The notes: generated by a model from the letters alone, not told the origin. 64,000 nucleotides of DNA from Luteolibacter luteus (GCF_012913485.1 NZ_CP051774.1:310001-374000); one strand, 5' to 3'. Shown: positions 1 to 9,206, numbered from the stretch's first letter. Made by a program: numbers and translations.

Positions 1-92
1 GCGTCAGCTTCGTGATCGGAGTCTTCTTCGGCTTCTATCCTGCACGGAAGGCCGCGGTGATGGATCCCATCGACGCGCTGCGGTTCGAGTGA
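1..92 (+). CDS. ABC transporter permease C-terminus (MacB/FtsX type), partial
   Basis: The window opens inside a gene. Reading from base 3 gives 29 codons ending in TGA at 90-92. The peptide is a hydrophobic helix followed by GFYPARKAAVMDPIDALRFE. That is the signature last segment of MacB/FtsX-family permeases: the final transmembrane helix, then the Y-P-A-x-x-A-A-x-x-x-P-I-x-A-L-R-x-E tail. Such proteins are inner-membrane parts of ABC systems that move lipoproteins, peptides or macrolides, or drive mechanotransmission. The ATPase and most of the permease lie upstream of the window, so the substrate cannot be judged. The family call is firm from the tail motif alone; the gene start is not visible. 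Confidence 0.8.
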   Translation, partial: VSFVIGVFFGFYPARKAAVMDPIDALRFE

Positions 93-148
93 AGCGGGAA
101 GCAGGCGACCTGCCGGCAACCTGCCGGGAAACATGACCTAACAACGCT

Positions 149-168
149 CCCTCTTCGGGAGAAGAGGG
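149..168. terminator. hairpin after the permease gene
   Basis: A perfect 8-bp stem (ccctcttc / gaagaggg) with a GGGA loop lies 56 bases after the permease stop. It could terminate that transcript, but no T-run follows, so an intrinsic terminator is uncertain. Confidence 0.35.
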
Positions 169-525
169 CGCGCCTTGCAAGATCGCGGTGGTATCGATGG
201 CCACCCGACCTCCGGCATTCCCGCCGCCCCTGGCGATCTCTGTTTCCTCGAGCGCAAGATTCCTGCCCTGGCTCAGACCAAATACCCTTTTATCGGTAGA
301 GATTTAATCTTTACAAAGCGGAGCTATTTACGAAGCTTTCCCCCGCCTCGCTCCCGCAAGGGAAGCTGCCGACTTCATCATGGAGAGGACAGGCCCGTCG
401 CCACGACCGCGACTGAATGCCAAGGATCCATCACCACCTAGAGGATCCGCCCACCGGCAAAATCCGGCGCAGGCACGCACAACCACGCCGGTCCGCTGAT
501 GTTTCCAAATCCTACTTTCGATTCC
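169..525. other. intergenic region upstream of the sulfatase operon
   Basis: About 360 bases with no convincing gene on either strand. Short ORFs here have no family resemblance and no ribosome-binding site. An AT-rich patch around 285-330 is the most promoter-like part and probably contains the promoter of the sulfatase operon, but I cannot define a -35/-10 pair with confidence. Confidence 0.4.
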
Positions 526-1962
526 ATGAACCCGATCCGCGTGGCTCTGCCCACCTTCCTGTTGTCCCTCGCCGCCCTCGCCCATGCCGCGGACCGTCCG
601 AACATCGTCTTCATCCTCGCCGATGACCTCGGCTACACGGACGTCTCCACCTATGGCAGCAAGTACTACGAGACCCCGAACATCGACCGCCTCGCCCAGG
701 AAGGAGTAAAGTTCACCAATGGCTACACGAATGGTCCCAACTGCCAGCCCACGCGCGCCGCGCTGATCAGCGGCCAGTACGGACCGCGCACCGGAATCTA
801 CACGGTAGGAAATATCGATCGCTTCGATTGGAAAAGCCAGGCACTGCGCCCCGCGGACAACGTCGTCACCCTCCCCGCCGACAAGATCACCATCGCGCAG
901 TCGCTGAAGAACGCAGGCTACGCCACCGGCCTCTTCGGCAAGTGGCACCTCGGCGGCCAACCCGCGGCTCATCCCTCGAAGCGCGGCTTCGATGAAGCCA
1001 TCGTCTCGAACGGCAAGCACTTCAACTTCGTCACCGATCCCAAGGTCTCCTATCCGGAAGGCACCTACCTCGCCGACTTCCTCACGGACAAGGCTGTCGA
1101 TTTCATCGAGCGCCACAAGGACGGCCCCTTCTTCCTCTACGTCCCGCACTTCGGCGTGCACTCGCCTTATGAAGCGAAGAAGGAGCTGATCGAGAAGTTC
1201 AAGGCGAAGCCGGCGGTCGGCGGCCACAAGGATCCGGTCTATGCCGCCATGCTCGCGAGCGTGGACGAGAGCGTGGGCCGCATCACCGCGAAGCTCGATG
1301 AACTCGGCCTTGCGGAGAACACGCTGGTGATCTTCTCCAGCGACAATGGCGGCGTGGGCGGCTACCAGCGCGAGGGTATCCAGGCAAAGGACACCACCGA
1401 CAATGCACCGCTGAAGGCTGGCAAGGGCAGCCTTCACGAAGGTGGCATCCGCGTCCCCTACGTCTTCCGTTGGAAGGGCACCATCCCCGCAGGCACCGTG
1501 TCGAAGCAGCCCATCGCCTCGATCGATCTTTACCCCTCCACCTTGGAACTCGCAAAGGCCCAAAAGCCCGAAGGCTACACGCTCGATGGCGTGAGCTATG
1601 CCGCGCTCCTGAAGGATCCCGAACACGGGAAGGTAGAGCGTGACGCGATCTTCTGGCACTTCCCCGGCTACCTCGGCGCGGGCAATAACACCTGGCGCAC
1701 GAAGCCCGCCAGCGCCGTGCGCAGCGGCCCGTGGAAGCTCATTCAAAGCCTCGAAGACCGCTCCGTGCAGCTCTATGATCTGGACGCGGACATCGGCGAG
1801 AAGAACAACCTCGCGGAATCCCAACCGGAGAAAGCGAAGGAACTCCTCGCGAAGCTCGATGCATGGCGCGAGTCGATCAAGGCCCCGCTGCCAACCAAGA
1901 ACGAGGCACAGGCCAATGGCGCGCCGAAGGGCGGCAAGAAGAAGCGGAAGCGCAACCAGTGA
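526..1962 (+). CDS. secreted arylsulfatase-type sulfatase (S1 family)
   Basis: Formylglycine-dependent sulfatase that hydrolyses a sulfate ester, probably on a polysaccharide and outside the cytoplasm. The mature N-terminus reads PNIVFILADDLG, the metal-binding Asp-Asp motif. The activation motif is CQPTR (Cys about residue 73), which fits C-x-P-x-R with Thr in the usual Ser/Cys place. KWHLGG and SSDNGG follow as expected for the arylsulfatase A class. The start at 526 gives a clean signal peptide ending near AHA; a start at 499 would add nine residues. Neither start has a strong ribosome-binding site. The C-terminus is unusually basic (GGKKKRKRNQ). First of five consecutive sulfatases; the next starts 48 bases downstream. 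The natural substrate cannot be read from sequence. Confidence 0.88.
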   Translation: MNPIRVALPTFLLSLAALAHAADRPNIVFILADDLGYTDVSTYGSKYYETPNIDRLAQEGVKFTNGYTNGPNCQPTRAALISGQYGPRTGIYTVGNIDRFDWKSQALRPADNVVTLPADKITIAQSLKNAGYATGLFGKWHLGGQPAAHPSKRGFDEAIVSNGKHFNFVTDPKVSYPEGTYLADFLTDKAVDFIERHKDGPFFLYVPHFGVHSPYEAKKELIEKFKAKPAVGGHKDPVYAAMLASVDESVGRITAKLDELGLAENTLVIFSSDNGGVGGYQREGIQAKDTTDNAPLKAGKGSLHEGGIRVPYVFRWKGTIPAGTVSKQPIASIDLYPSTLELAKAQKPEGYTLDGVSYAALLKDPEHGKVERDAIFWHFPGYLGAGNNTWRTKPASAVRSGPWKLIQSLEDRSVQLYDLDADIGEKNNLAESQPEKAKELLAKLDAWRESIKAPLPTKNEAQANGAPKGGKKKRKRNQ

Positions 1963-2010
1963 TCGCCCTGATTAACGCTACCCACATCGAATTGTTAGAT
2001 CCCGCGTACC

Positions 2011-3441
2011 ATGAAGAAGCACGTTCTTCTCCTATTGCTCCTTGCGCCTTTCCTCCACGCGGAGGAAACGCGGAAGCCGAACATCCTGCTCATCGCTTCC
2101 GATGACTTGAACCACTGGATCGGCTACACCGGCCGGAACAAGCAGACGAAGACGCCGAATATCGACAAGCTCTCTGCCCGTGGCGTGAGCTTCTCGAATG
2201 CCCACGCCACCGTGCCGGTGTGCAATGGCTCGCGCGCCAGCCTCCTCTCCGGCGTGCGTCCTTACACCTCCGGCGTCTATGGCAATGGCGACGATTGGCG
2301 GAAGGTGATCGCTCCGGAGAAGACCCTGGTCTCCGTCTTCCGCCAGGCGGGCTATCTCACGCTCGGCTCCGGAAAGCTTTACCACGGCGGCTTCGACCGG
2401 AAGACCGAGTGGGACGACTATCTGAAGAACGAAGGCCCCGCCGGCCCCGAACCACAGGGCAGCAAGGGCGTCGGCGGCATCCGCTTCGGCGTGGTGGACG
2501 CGGAGGATTCCGAGCTCAGCGATCACCGCATCGTGGACTACGGGATCAGCCAGCTCCAGAAGAAGCACGACAAGCCCTTTCTCCTGACCGTCGGCCTGCA
2601 CAAGCCGCACATGCCATGGTTCGTGCCAAAGAAGTATTTCGACCTCCATCCCCTGGAGTCGATCGAACTGCCGCCCATCAAGGAGAACGATCTCGATGAC
2701 GTGCCCGCCGCAGGGGTCCGTTTCGCGCGGCCCGACAGCGATCACAAGAAGATCGTGGACTCCGGCCGCTGGAAGGAAGCGGTGCAGGCCTACCTCGCCG
2801 CCGTGTCTTATGCCGATGCGGAGATCGGGCGTCTGCTCGATGCATTGGAGAGCTCGGAGTATCGGGAGGATACCATCGTCATCCTGCTCGGTGACCACGG
2901 CTGGCACTTCGGTGAAAAGGAGCACTGGCGGAAATTCGCACTCTGGGAGGAAGCCACTCGAGCCCCTTACATCTGGGTCGTCCCCGGGGTGACGAAGCCC
3001 GGCACGATCAGCACGCGCCCTGTGGACTTCAGCAGCCTCTATCCCACGCTCACCGAGCTCGCCGGCGTCACCAAGCCCGCTCATGTCGAGGGCGACAGCA
3101 TCCGCTCCCTGCTCGCGGATCCCGCCGCAGAGTGGAAGGGCCACGCGCTCAGCACCTGGCTGCAGGGCAATCATTCCATCCGCACGGAAAACTGGAGATA
3201 CACCCGCTATGCGGATGGATCCGAAGAGCTCTACGACCATCGCACCGATCCCTACGAATGGACGAACCTAGCCAGCAGCGAGGATCAAGCATCCCTGAAG
3301 AAGGAACTCGCCGCACTACTTCCCGCGAACAACGCGCCGGGCCTGACGAAAGGTGATGGAATGAGGGATCCCGAGCAAGGCGGCGGCCGCAGGCAAAACC
3401 GCGGAAAGCGCGCCGGAGCTGCCGCTGGAACCACGGACTGA
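2011..3441 (+). CDS. secreted iduronate-2-sulfatase-like sulfatase with atypical CNGSR motif
   Basis: 476-residue sulfatase with a signal peptide (MKKHVLLLLLLAPFLHA). The core is of the iduronate-2-sulfatase/choline-sulfatase type: SDDLNHWIGYTG at the N-terminal metal site, GKLYHGG, the late metal site GDHGWHFGEKEHWRK, and a WEEATRAPYIW stretch. The formylglycine-forming motif reads CNGSRASLLSG (Cys71, codon at 2221), with Gly where the family has Pro or, less often, Ala. I confirmed this directly in the DNA (tgc aat ggc tcg cgc). The remaining active-site context looks intact, so the protein may still be matured, or may be a reduced-activity paralog. It ends 5 bases before the next sulfatase, so the two are almost certainly co-transcribed. 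Confidence 0.87.
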   Translation: MKKHVLLLLLLAPFLHAEETRKPNILLIASDDLNHWIGYTGRNKQTKTPNIDKLSARGVSFSNAHATVPVCNGSRASLLSGVRPYTSGVYGNGDDWRKVIAPEKTLVSVFRQAGYLTLGSGKLYHGGFDRKTEWDDYLKNEGPAGPEPQGSKGVGGIRFGVVDAEDSELSDHRIVDYGISQLQKKHDKPFLLTVGLHKPHMPWFVPKKYFDLHPLESIELPPIKENDLDDVPAAGVRFARPDSDHKKIVDSGRWKEAVQAYLAAVSYADAEIGRLLDALESSEYREDTIVILLGDHGWHFGEKEHWRKFALWEEATRAPYIWVVPGVTKPGTISTRPVDFSSLYPTLTELAGVTKPAHVEGDSIRSLLADPAAEWKGHALSTWLQGNHSIRTENWRYTRYADGSEELYDHRTDPYEWTNLASSEDQASLKKELAALLPANNAPGLTKGDGMRDPEQGGGRRQNRGKRAGAAAGTTD

Positions 3442-3446
3442 ACGCC

Positions 3447-5051
3447 ATGAAACTCCTGCTCCGCTTCGCCGTCTTCCTCGGCATGGGTGCCACCTTGTCC
3501 GCTGCCGAGCAACCGAATGTCCTCTTCATCTTCGCCGATGACTGGGGCCGCTATGCCAGCATCTATCACCGGAATGCCCAGCCGGGATCGCCTTTGGCCG
3601 CCCTGAACGAGTTTGCACGCACCCCGGTTTTCGACGAAGTCGCCTCGAAAGGCGTGCTGTTCCGGAACGCCCACGTCAATGCTCCCTCCTGCACGCCCTG
3701 CCGCAGTGCGCTACTATCCGGCCAGTACTTCTGGCGCACCGGCCGTGGTGCCATCCTCTCCGGCGCGAAGTGGGACCCGGCGATTCCTTCTTTTCCCCTG
3801 CTGCTCCGCGATGCCGGCTACGACATCGGAAAGAGCTACAAGGTCTGGAGTCCCGGGCAGCCCGTGGACGCCCCATTCGGCGGACAACAATACGGCTACG
3901 AGAGCGCGGGCAATCGCTTTGGTAATTTCTCGGAAGTCGCCACGCGTCTCGCTGGAAAAGGCCGAACAATCGAAGACGCGAAGAAGGTGCTCTACGACGA
4001 GGTGCGCGGGAACTTCCGCAGCTTCCTGGCAAAGCGCGATCCCGCGAAGCCCTTCCACTATTGGTTCGGCCCCACGAACACGCATCGCAAGTGGCAGCGC
4101 GGCAGCGGCAAAGCCCTCTGGGGCATCGATCCCGAAGCACTGAAGGGCAAGGTCCCGCCCTTCCTCCCGGATGTACCTGAGATCCGCGAGGACTTGGCGG
4201 ACTACCTCGGCGAAGTGGCGGCGCTGGATAGCGCGATGGGCGTAATCCTCGATGAACTGAAGCAAGCCGGTGAATCCGATGACACCCTGATCGTCATCAG
4301 CGGGGATCACGGCGCGCCCGGCTTCCCGAATGGAAAGTGCAATCTCTACACCTTCGGTACCGGCGTCAGCCTCGCGATCAGCGGGCCCGGAGTGAAGGGC
4401 GGTCGCGTGGTGGATGACTTCGTGAACCTCACCGATCTCGCGCCGACAATCCTGGAAGCAGCCAAGGTCGAGGTGCCTGCCGCGGTGACAGGCCGCAGCC
4501 TGTGGCCGGTGCTGAAATCCGATAAATCCGGCCAGGTCGATCCCGAGCGCACCTGGACGCTCACCGGTCGCGAACGCCATGTGGATGGTGCCCGGGAGAA
4601 CTTCCTGCCCTATCCCCAGCGCGCGATCCATTCCGGCCAGTATCTCTACATCATCAATTTCAAGCCGGAGCGTGAGCCGCTCGGGAGCTATGCCGCCTTG
4701 GACAAAAAGGATCAGGCACTGACGGAGCAACGTGTGGCCGACGATACGAGGGCTGTGGCCGCCGACATGGATGCCGGCCCCACGAAGTCCTGGCTCATCT
4801 CGAACCGTAGTACGGACTTCGGCCGCCGTTACTTCGACATAGCCTTCGCCAAGCGCCCCCGCGAGGAGCTCTACGATCTCGCGAAGGATCCCTATGAAAC
4901 CGTGAACCTCGCCAAAGATCCCGCTTACGCCGAGATCCGCGCCGGGCTCGAAACCAAGCTCCTCGCCGAATTGAAACGCAGCGGAGACCCACGGATCGAG
5001 AACGATGGGGCTTACTTCGAAAACCCGCCGCTCTCCGGCCCTGCCCGCTGA
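3447..5051 (+). CDS. secreted sulfatase, N-sulfoglucosamine sulfohydrolase-like
   Basis: 534-residue S1 sulfatase with a signal peptide (cleavage near LSAA). It has FIFADDWGRYAS at the N-terminal metal site and the activation motif CTPCRSALLSG (Cys82). This is a C-x-P-C-R form with a second Cys in the Ser position, seen in heparan N-sulfatase-like groups. ISGDHGAPGFPNGKCN forms the late metal site. The long insert between the two metal sites and the overall length resemble the sulfamidase (SGSH) branch. It lies 5 bases after the preceding sulfatase and 16 before the next. An N- or O-sulfated glycan substrate is inference from the subgroup. Confidence 0.86.
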   Translation: MKLLLRFAVFLGMGATLSAAEQPNVLFIFADDWGRYASIYHRNAQPGSPLAALNEFARTPVFDEVASKGVLFRNAHVNAPSCTPCRSALLSGQYFWRTGRGAILSGAKWDPAIPSFPLLLRDAGYDIGKSYKVWSPGQPVDAPFGGQQYGYESAGNRFGNFSEVATRLAGKGRTIEDAKKVLYDEVRGNFRSFLAKRDPAKPFHYWFGPTNTHRKWQRGSGKALWGIDPEALKGKVPPFLPDVPEIREDLADYLGEVAALDSAMGVILDELKQAGESDDTLIVISGDHGAPGFPNGKCNLYTFGTGVSLAISGPGVKGGRVVDDFVNLTDLAPTILEAAKVEVPAAVTGRSLWPVLKSDKSGQVDPERTWTLTGRERHVDGARENFLPYPQRAIHSGQYLYIINFKPEREPLGSYAALDKKDQALTEQRVADDTRAVAADMDAGPTKSWLISNRSTDFGRRYFDIAFAKRPREELYDLAKDPYETVNLAKDPAYAEIRAGLETKLLAELKRSGDPRIENDGAYFENPPLSGPAR

Positions 5052-5067
5052 ATCTTCCTTCTAACAA

Positions 5068-6720
5068 ATGATGTCGATGAAACCGCACATCCCTCTTTTC
5101 CTCCTGCTCGCCACGCTTCTCCCGCTCGCCGCGGAGACGAAGAAAAATATCCTGCTCATCGCCATCGATGACTTGAAGCCGAACATCGGGGCCTACGGCG
5201 ATCCCATCGCGAAGACGCCGAATATTGACCGTCTCGCCGCACGCGGGCTCCGCTTTGACAGCGCCTACACGAACCAGGCACTCTGCTCGCCCTCGCGCAA
5301 CGCGCTGATGACCGGCGTGCGACCGGGCTCCCTGGGCATCTACGATCTCGCCACGAATTTCCGCAAGGCAGCTCCTGACGCCATAACCTTGCCGCAGCAC
5401 TTCATCCGGAATGGCTATCGTGCGGAAAACCTCGGCAAGATCTATCACGTCGGCCAGGGCAATCAGGATGACGCCGCCTCATGGAGCGTGCCGCGCGCGC
5501 AACTGCCAGCGCAGACTTACGCCCTCGAAGCCAACCGTCCGCCACAATCCGCGAGGCAGAATCAAGACCCGCTTCGAAACCGCGGCGCTGCCACCGAATC
5601 TGCGGATGTCACCGATGACACCTACATCGACGGCAAGATCGCCGATGAAGCGATCCGCCGCCTCGAAGCGGCCAAGCAACGCGAGGGCACGCCCTTCTTC
5701 CTTGCCACCGGTTTCATTCGCCCGCACCTGCCTTTCGTCGCCCCGAAGAAATACTGGGATCTCTACGATCGTTCGAAGCTGAAGCTCCCGGAGCTGCGCA
5801 AGCCGCCCGAAGGCGCACCCGCCGCGGCCCATCGCCCGAATGGCGAGTTGGCGGCCTATAAGGACACCAAGGACGCGAACTCGCTCTCCGATGAGAAGCA
5901 ACTGGAGCTACTGCACGGCTACTACGCAGCGGCGAGCTACACGGATGCCCAGATCGGCAAGGTCCTGGATACACTCGACAGGCTCGGCCTTGCGGAAAAC
6001 ACCATCGTCATCTTGTGGGGTGATCATGGCTGGCACCTCGGCGATCACGGCTACTGGGGGAAGTTCACGAACTACGAGCAGGCCACGCGCATCCCATTCA
6101 TCATCGCGGCACCGGGCGTGACCAAGCCGGGATCACACACTGCGGCACTCGCGCAATCGGTGGACCTCTACCCCACCCTGGTGGAGCTCGCCGGTCTGCC
6201 CGCACCACAGACCTCACCTTCGCTGGAAGGCAAGAGCCTTGTGCCAGTGCTGAAGGATCCAGCTGCCACCGTTCACGAGCACGTGCTCCAGGTCGTGCCT
6301 CATCAAGGCCAGATCGGACGTTCGCTGCGCACCGCCACCCACCGTTTGGTGGAGTGGAAAAAACCGGGGTCCAGCGACGGAGCTCAGTTCGAGCTCTACG
6401 ATTACGCGAAGGATCCGCTTGAGACGAGAAACCTCGCAGGAGAGCAAAAGGAACTTGTCGAAACGTTGCGCGGCAAGCTCGCCTCCTATCCGGAAGCAAA
6501 GCCGCAGATCGCCGCGCCCGCACCACAACGGCAGGGCCAGGGACAGGACCGCGCGAAGCTCTTCGCGAGCAAGGACAAGAATGCCGACGGCAAGCTAAGC
6601 CGTGAGGAGTTCCTCGCCAACCAGCGCGATGGGGAGGCCGCCCTCGGCCGATTCAGCCGCTTCGACAAGGATGGCGACGCCATCCTCACCAAGGAAGAGT
6701 TCGTCTCCGCGGGGAAATAA
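5068..6720 (+). CDS. secreted sulfatase with C-terminal EF-hand pair
   Basis: 550-residue iduronate-2-sulfatase-like enzyme. It has a signal peptide (starts possible at 5068, 5071 or 5077), AIDDLKPNIGAYG at the first metal site, the canonical activation motif CSPSR (Cys about 73), GKIYHVG, and WGDHGWHLGDHGYWGK at the second metal site. After the catalytic domain and a Pro/Ala/Gln-rich linker, the last 57 residues hold two EF-hand loops, DKNADGKLSREEF (about 503-515) and DKDGDAILTKEEF (about 533-545). These probably bind calcium and may stabilise the enzyme or tether it. The downstream hydrolase at 8151 also carries an EF-hand motif, which suggests a shared calcium-dependent feature. Confidence 0.88.
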   Translation: MMSMKPHIPLFLLLATLLPLAAETKKNILLIAIDDLKPNIGAYGDPIAKTPNIDRLAARGLRFDSAYTNQALCSPSRNALMTGVRPGSLGIYDLATNFRKAAPDAITLPQHFIRNGYRAENLGKIYHVGQGNQDDAASWSVPRAQLPAQTYALEANRPPQSARQNQDPLRNRGAATESADVTDDTYIDGKIADEAIRRLEAAKQREGTPFFLATGFIRPHLPFVAPKKYWDLYDRSKLKLPELRKPPEGAPAAAHRPNGELAAYKDTKDANSLSDEKQLELLHGYYAAASYTDAQIGKVLDTLDRLGLAENTIVILWGDHGWHLGDHGYWGKFTNYEQATRIPFIIAAPGVTKPGSHTAALAQSVDLYPTLVELAGLPAPQTSPSLEGKSLVPVLKDPAATVHEHVLQVVPHQGQIGRSLRTATHRLVEWKKPGSSDGAQFELYDYAKDPLETRNLAGEQKELVETLRGKLASYPEAKPQIAAPAPQRQGQGQDRAKLFASKDKNADGKLSREEFLANQRDGEAALGRFSRFDKDGDAILTKEEFVSAGK

Positions 6721-6737
6721 TATCGAGACCGAGACCC

Positions 6738-8138
6738 ATGAGAATCTTTGCATTGCTGTTTCTGGCCGGGCTTTCCTTCCCTGCCCTCGCGGAGGAAACA
6801 AAGCTGAACGTCCTCCTCATCACCGCCGATGACATGAATGCGGATTCGCCCGGCTGGATGGGCAATCCCTTGCAGCCGACGCCGAATATCGATCGCTTCG
6901 CCTCGGTGAGCCATCGCTTCACGAATCATCACGTGAGCGCACCGATCTGCCAGCCTTCCCGGGCCGCGATCATGACCGGCCGTGTGCCCCACCGCAGCGG
7001 CGGGCTTGGGTTCAATCCGATCAACAAGGACGTGCCGACTTTGGCCACGGTCCTGAAGGAAAACGGCTACTACATCGCCGCGCTGAATAAAATCGCGCAC
7101 ATGAAACCCGACTCCGCCTTCCCATGGGACGCGAAGTTCGACGGCTCAGCGAAAAATCCCGGACAGCTCGGCACGCAGGTGAGCCAGGCCATCGCCACAG
7201 CCAAGACCGAAGGAAAGCCCTTCTTCATCAACTGCAACATCGGCGACCCACACCGGCCTTTCTACGGTGCCGCCCCGAATCGCAAGCAGCAGCTGAAACA
7301 GAAACAGCGGCCCGAGTCTCCGGGCGCGGTGGCGAAGCCCTTCAAGGCGGAGGACGTCAAGGTTCCGGCTTTCCTCGAAGACCTGCCGGACATCCGGGAG
7401 GAATACGCGCAGTATTCGAACAGCGTGCAGCGCCTCGACCTAAGCTTCGGCAAGGTATTGGCGGCGTTGGAGGACTCCGGCCTCGCGGCGAATACCGTTG
7501 TGCTTTTCCTCTCCGATCACGGGATCTCGATGCCCTTTTCAAAGGCGACGGTCTTCTACAATGGCACCTGGTCGCCGGTCCTGCTGAAGCTGCCGTCCGG
7601 GCCCGAAGCGACCAGACACACCGAGTTGGTATCCAGCGTCGATATCCTGCCCACGCTGTTGGAACTGGTAAAAATTCCCGCCCCGCAGGGTATTGATGGC
7701 GTGTCATGGTTGCCGCTGCTAGCGGGTGAATCTCAACCCGGCCGTGACAAGGTCTTCACCCACGTGAATGGCGTGAGCAGCGGGAAGCAGTTTCCGCAGC
7801 GCGCCGTCAATACGCGCGCGCGCTCGCTGATCTTCCTCCCTTGGAGCGGCAGCCAGCCCCTGCGCGTGGAAGCGATGCAGGGCCTGACCTATCCGGCCTT
7901 GGACGAAGCTGCAGCCAGCCACCCCGAAATTCGTGCCCGTCTGGATCAATACATCAAGGGATCCCCCTTGGCACTCTACGATCTGGAGAAGGACCCGGCA
8001 CAGCGCCGCAATGTCATCGACGATCCCGCCTATGCGAGCGACCGCAAGGAACTGGTCGAGGCACTCGTCGCCCAGATGGAGAAAACCGGCGACCCCCAGC
8101 TTGCGGCCTTCCGTACAATCCTCACCCCGAAGCCTTGA
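6738..8138 (+). CDS. secreted sulfatase, SGSH-like
   Basis: 466-residue S1 sulfatase with a signal peptide (MRIFALLFLAGLSFPALA). The first metal site is ITADDMNADSPGW, the activation motif is CQPSR (Cys71), and LNKIAHM replaces the usual G-K-x-H block. FLSDHGISMPFSKATVF forms the late metal site. The layout and length fit the N-sulfoglucosamine sulfohydrolase-like subgroup, as for the 3447 gene, but the two are clearly different enzymes. Spacing is 17 bases from the preceding sulfatase and 12 to the hydrolase downstream, consistent with one operon. Confidence 0.86.
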   Translation: MRIFALLFLAGLSFPALAEETKLNVLLITADDMNADSPGWMGNPLQPTPNIDRFASVSHRFTNHHVSAPICQPSRAAIMTGRVPHRSGGLGFNPINKDVPTLATVLKENGYYIAALNKIAHMKPDSAFPWDAKFDGSAKNPGQLGTQVSQAIATAKTEGKPFFINCNIGDPHRPFYGAAPNRKQQLKQKQRPESPGAVAKPFKAEDVKVPAFLEDLPDIREEYAQYSNSVQRLDLSFGKVLAALEDSGLAANTVVLFLSDHGISMPFSKATVFYNGTWSPVLLKLPSGPEATRHTELVSSVDILPTLLELVKIPAPQGIDGVSWLPLLAGESQPGRDKVFTHVNGVSSGKQFPQRAVNTRARSLIFLPWSGSQPLRVEAMQGLTYPALDEAAASHPEIRARLDQYIKGSPLALYDLEKDPAQRRNVIDDPAYASDRKELVEALVAQMEKTGDPQLAAFRTILTPKP

Positions 8139-8150
8139 GAAACACCGATC

Positions 8151-9206
8151 ATGAAACCTCTCCTCTTTCCGTTCATCATCTTCTCATCTTTCGCGCTCCT
8201 GCAATCTGCTGGAGCACAGCAATCCCCGGAGAAGCTCGCACAGCTTCTCAAGCGCTTCCCCGCTGCCGATGCTGACAAGAACGGCACGCTCACGCAGGAA
8301 GAAGCCCGCGCCTTTCGCCAGACGCAGGGCGTAGGAAAGAAGACCACGGCATCCCTGCCAACGCCAACCATCGAGGCTGGTTCCTACGGACCCCATCCAG
8401 CATCGGTGTTCGATTTCTGGAAGGCGGATAGCGAGGCCCCGGCTCCACTGCTGGTCTTCATCCACGGCGGCGGTTTCAAGGCCGGCACACGCAAGGGCTT
8501 GAAGCCAGACTTCCTTGCCAAGGCTCGTGCCGAGGGCTTCGCAGTGCTCACGATCGACTACCCCTTCCTCCCGGAAAAGCCGGTGCAGGAAATCCTGCCG
8601 GGCATCGCCAGGGCGGTACAGCATGCCCGCCATCACGCGAAGGAATGGAACATCGATCCGGAACGCATTGCGACTCTCGGCGGCTCGGCCGGGGCGGGCA
8701 GTTCGCTCTGGATTGCCGCACATCCTGATCTCGCGGATCCGAAGTCGGAAGATCCCGTGAGCCGCGAGTCCAGCCGCGTGCAAGCTGCCGCCTCGATCAA
8801 TGGCCAGGCCACTTATGACCTGCTGAAATGGGAGTCGCTTGTCGGGCCAGCTCCCCAAGGGATCCTGAGGGACAGCGAAGAGCCGCTGCGGTTCTATCAC
8901 CTCGCCTCGGAAGAAGGCCTGCATTCGGAAAAGGCGAAGGCCGCACGTGCCAAGGTGGACGTGCATGGCCTGCTCAACCGTGAGACCCCGCCACTCTTCC
9001 TCTTCACCGCAGGAAACATCCCGCGCGACAATCCACCGAACCGCGGTGCCTATGTCCATAGCCCGCGCCACTCAGAAGCCTTGGCCGCGAAGGCCAGCGA
9101 ACTCGGAGTCACCCACACCCTGATCACCGGTGACTCCGCCAAGGGCAAGGACGGTCTGATCGAGGCAATCGGCTTCCTGAAGCAGCAGCTCGCTTTCGCT
9201 GATTAA
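8151..9206 (+). CDS. secreted alpha/beta hydrolase with N-terminal EF-hand (esterase/lipase-like)
   Basis: 351 residues with a signal peptide ending near SAGA. Residues 30-60 carry an EF-hand loop (DADKNGTLTQEEA). The rest is an alpha/beta-hydrolase of the HSL/BD-FAE type: oxyanion-hole motif FIHGGGF (about residue 103-109) and nucleophile elbow GGSAG with Ser179. A His near the C-terminus (VTHTLITGD region) is a candidate catalytic residue. It may remove acetyl or other ester groups from the glycan attacked by the sulfatases; that role is inferred from position only. It is the last gene of the operon; the next gene is 256 bases away. Confidence 0.8.
   Translation: MKPLLFPFIIFSSFALLQSAGAQQSPEKLAQLLKRFPAADADKNGTLTQEEARAFRQTQGVGKKTTASLPTPTIEAGSYGPHPASVFDFWKADSEAPAPLLVFIHGGGFKAGTRKGLKPDFLAKARAEGFAVLTIDYPFLPEKPVQEILPGIARAVQHARHHAKEWNIDPERIATLGGSAGAGSSLWIAAHPDLADPKSEDPVSRESSRVQAAASINGQATYDLLKWESLVGPAPQGILRDSEEPLRFYHLASEEGLHSEKAKAARAKVDVHGLLNRETPPLFLFTAGNIPRDNPPNRGAYVHSPRHSEALAAKASELGVTHTLITGDSAKGKDGLIEAIGFLKQQLAFAD

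Noticed and set aside
328-1824. 498-codon open frame on the minus strand
   Set aside because: Mirror image of the first sulfatase gene; the plus-strand protein has all family motifs and this one has none.
2032-3240. 402-codon open frame on the minus strand
   Set aside because: Antisense shadow of the second sulfatase caused by high GC third positions.
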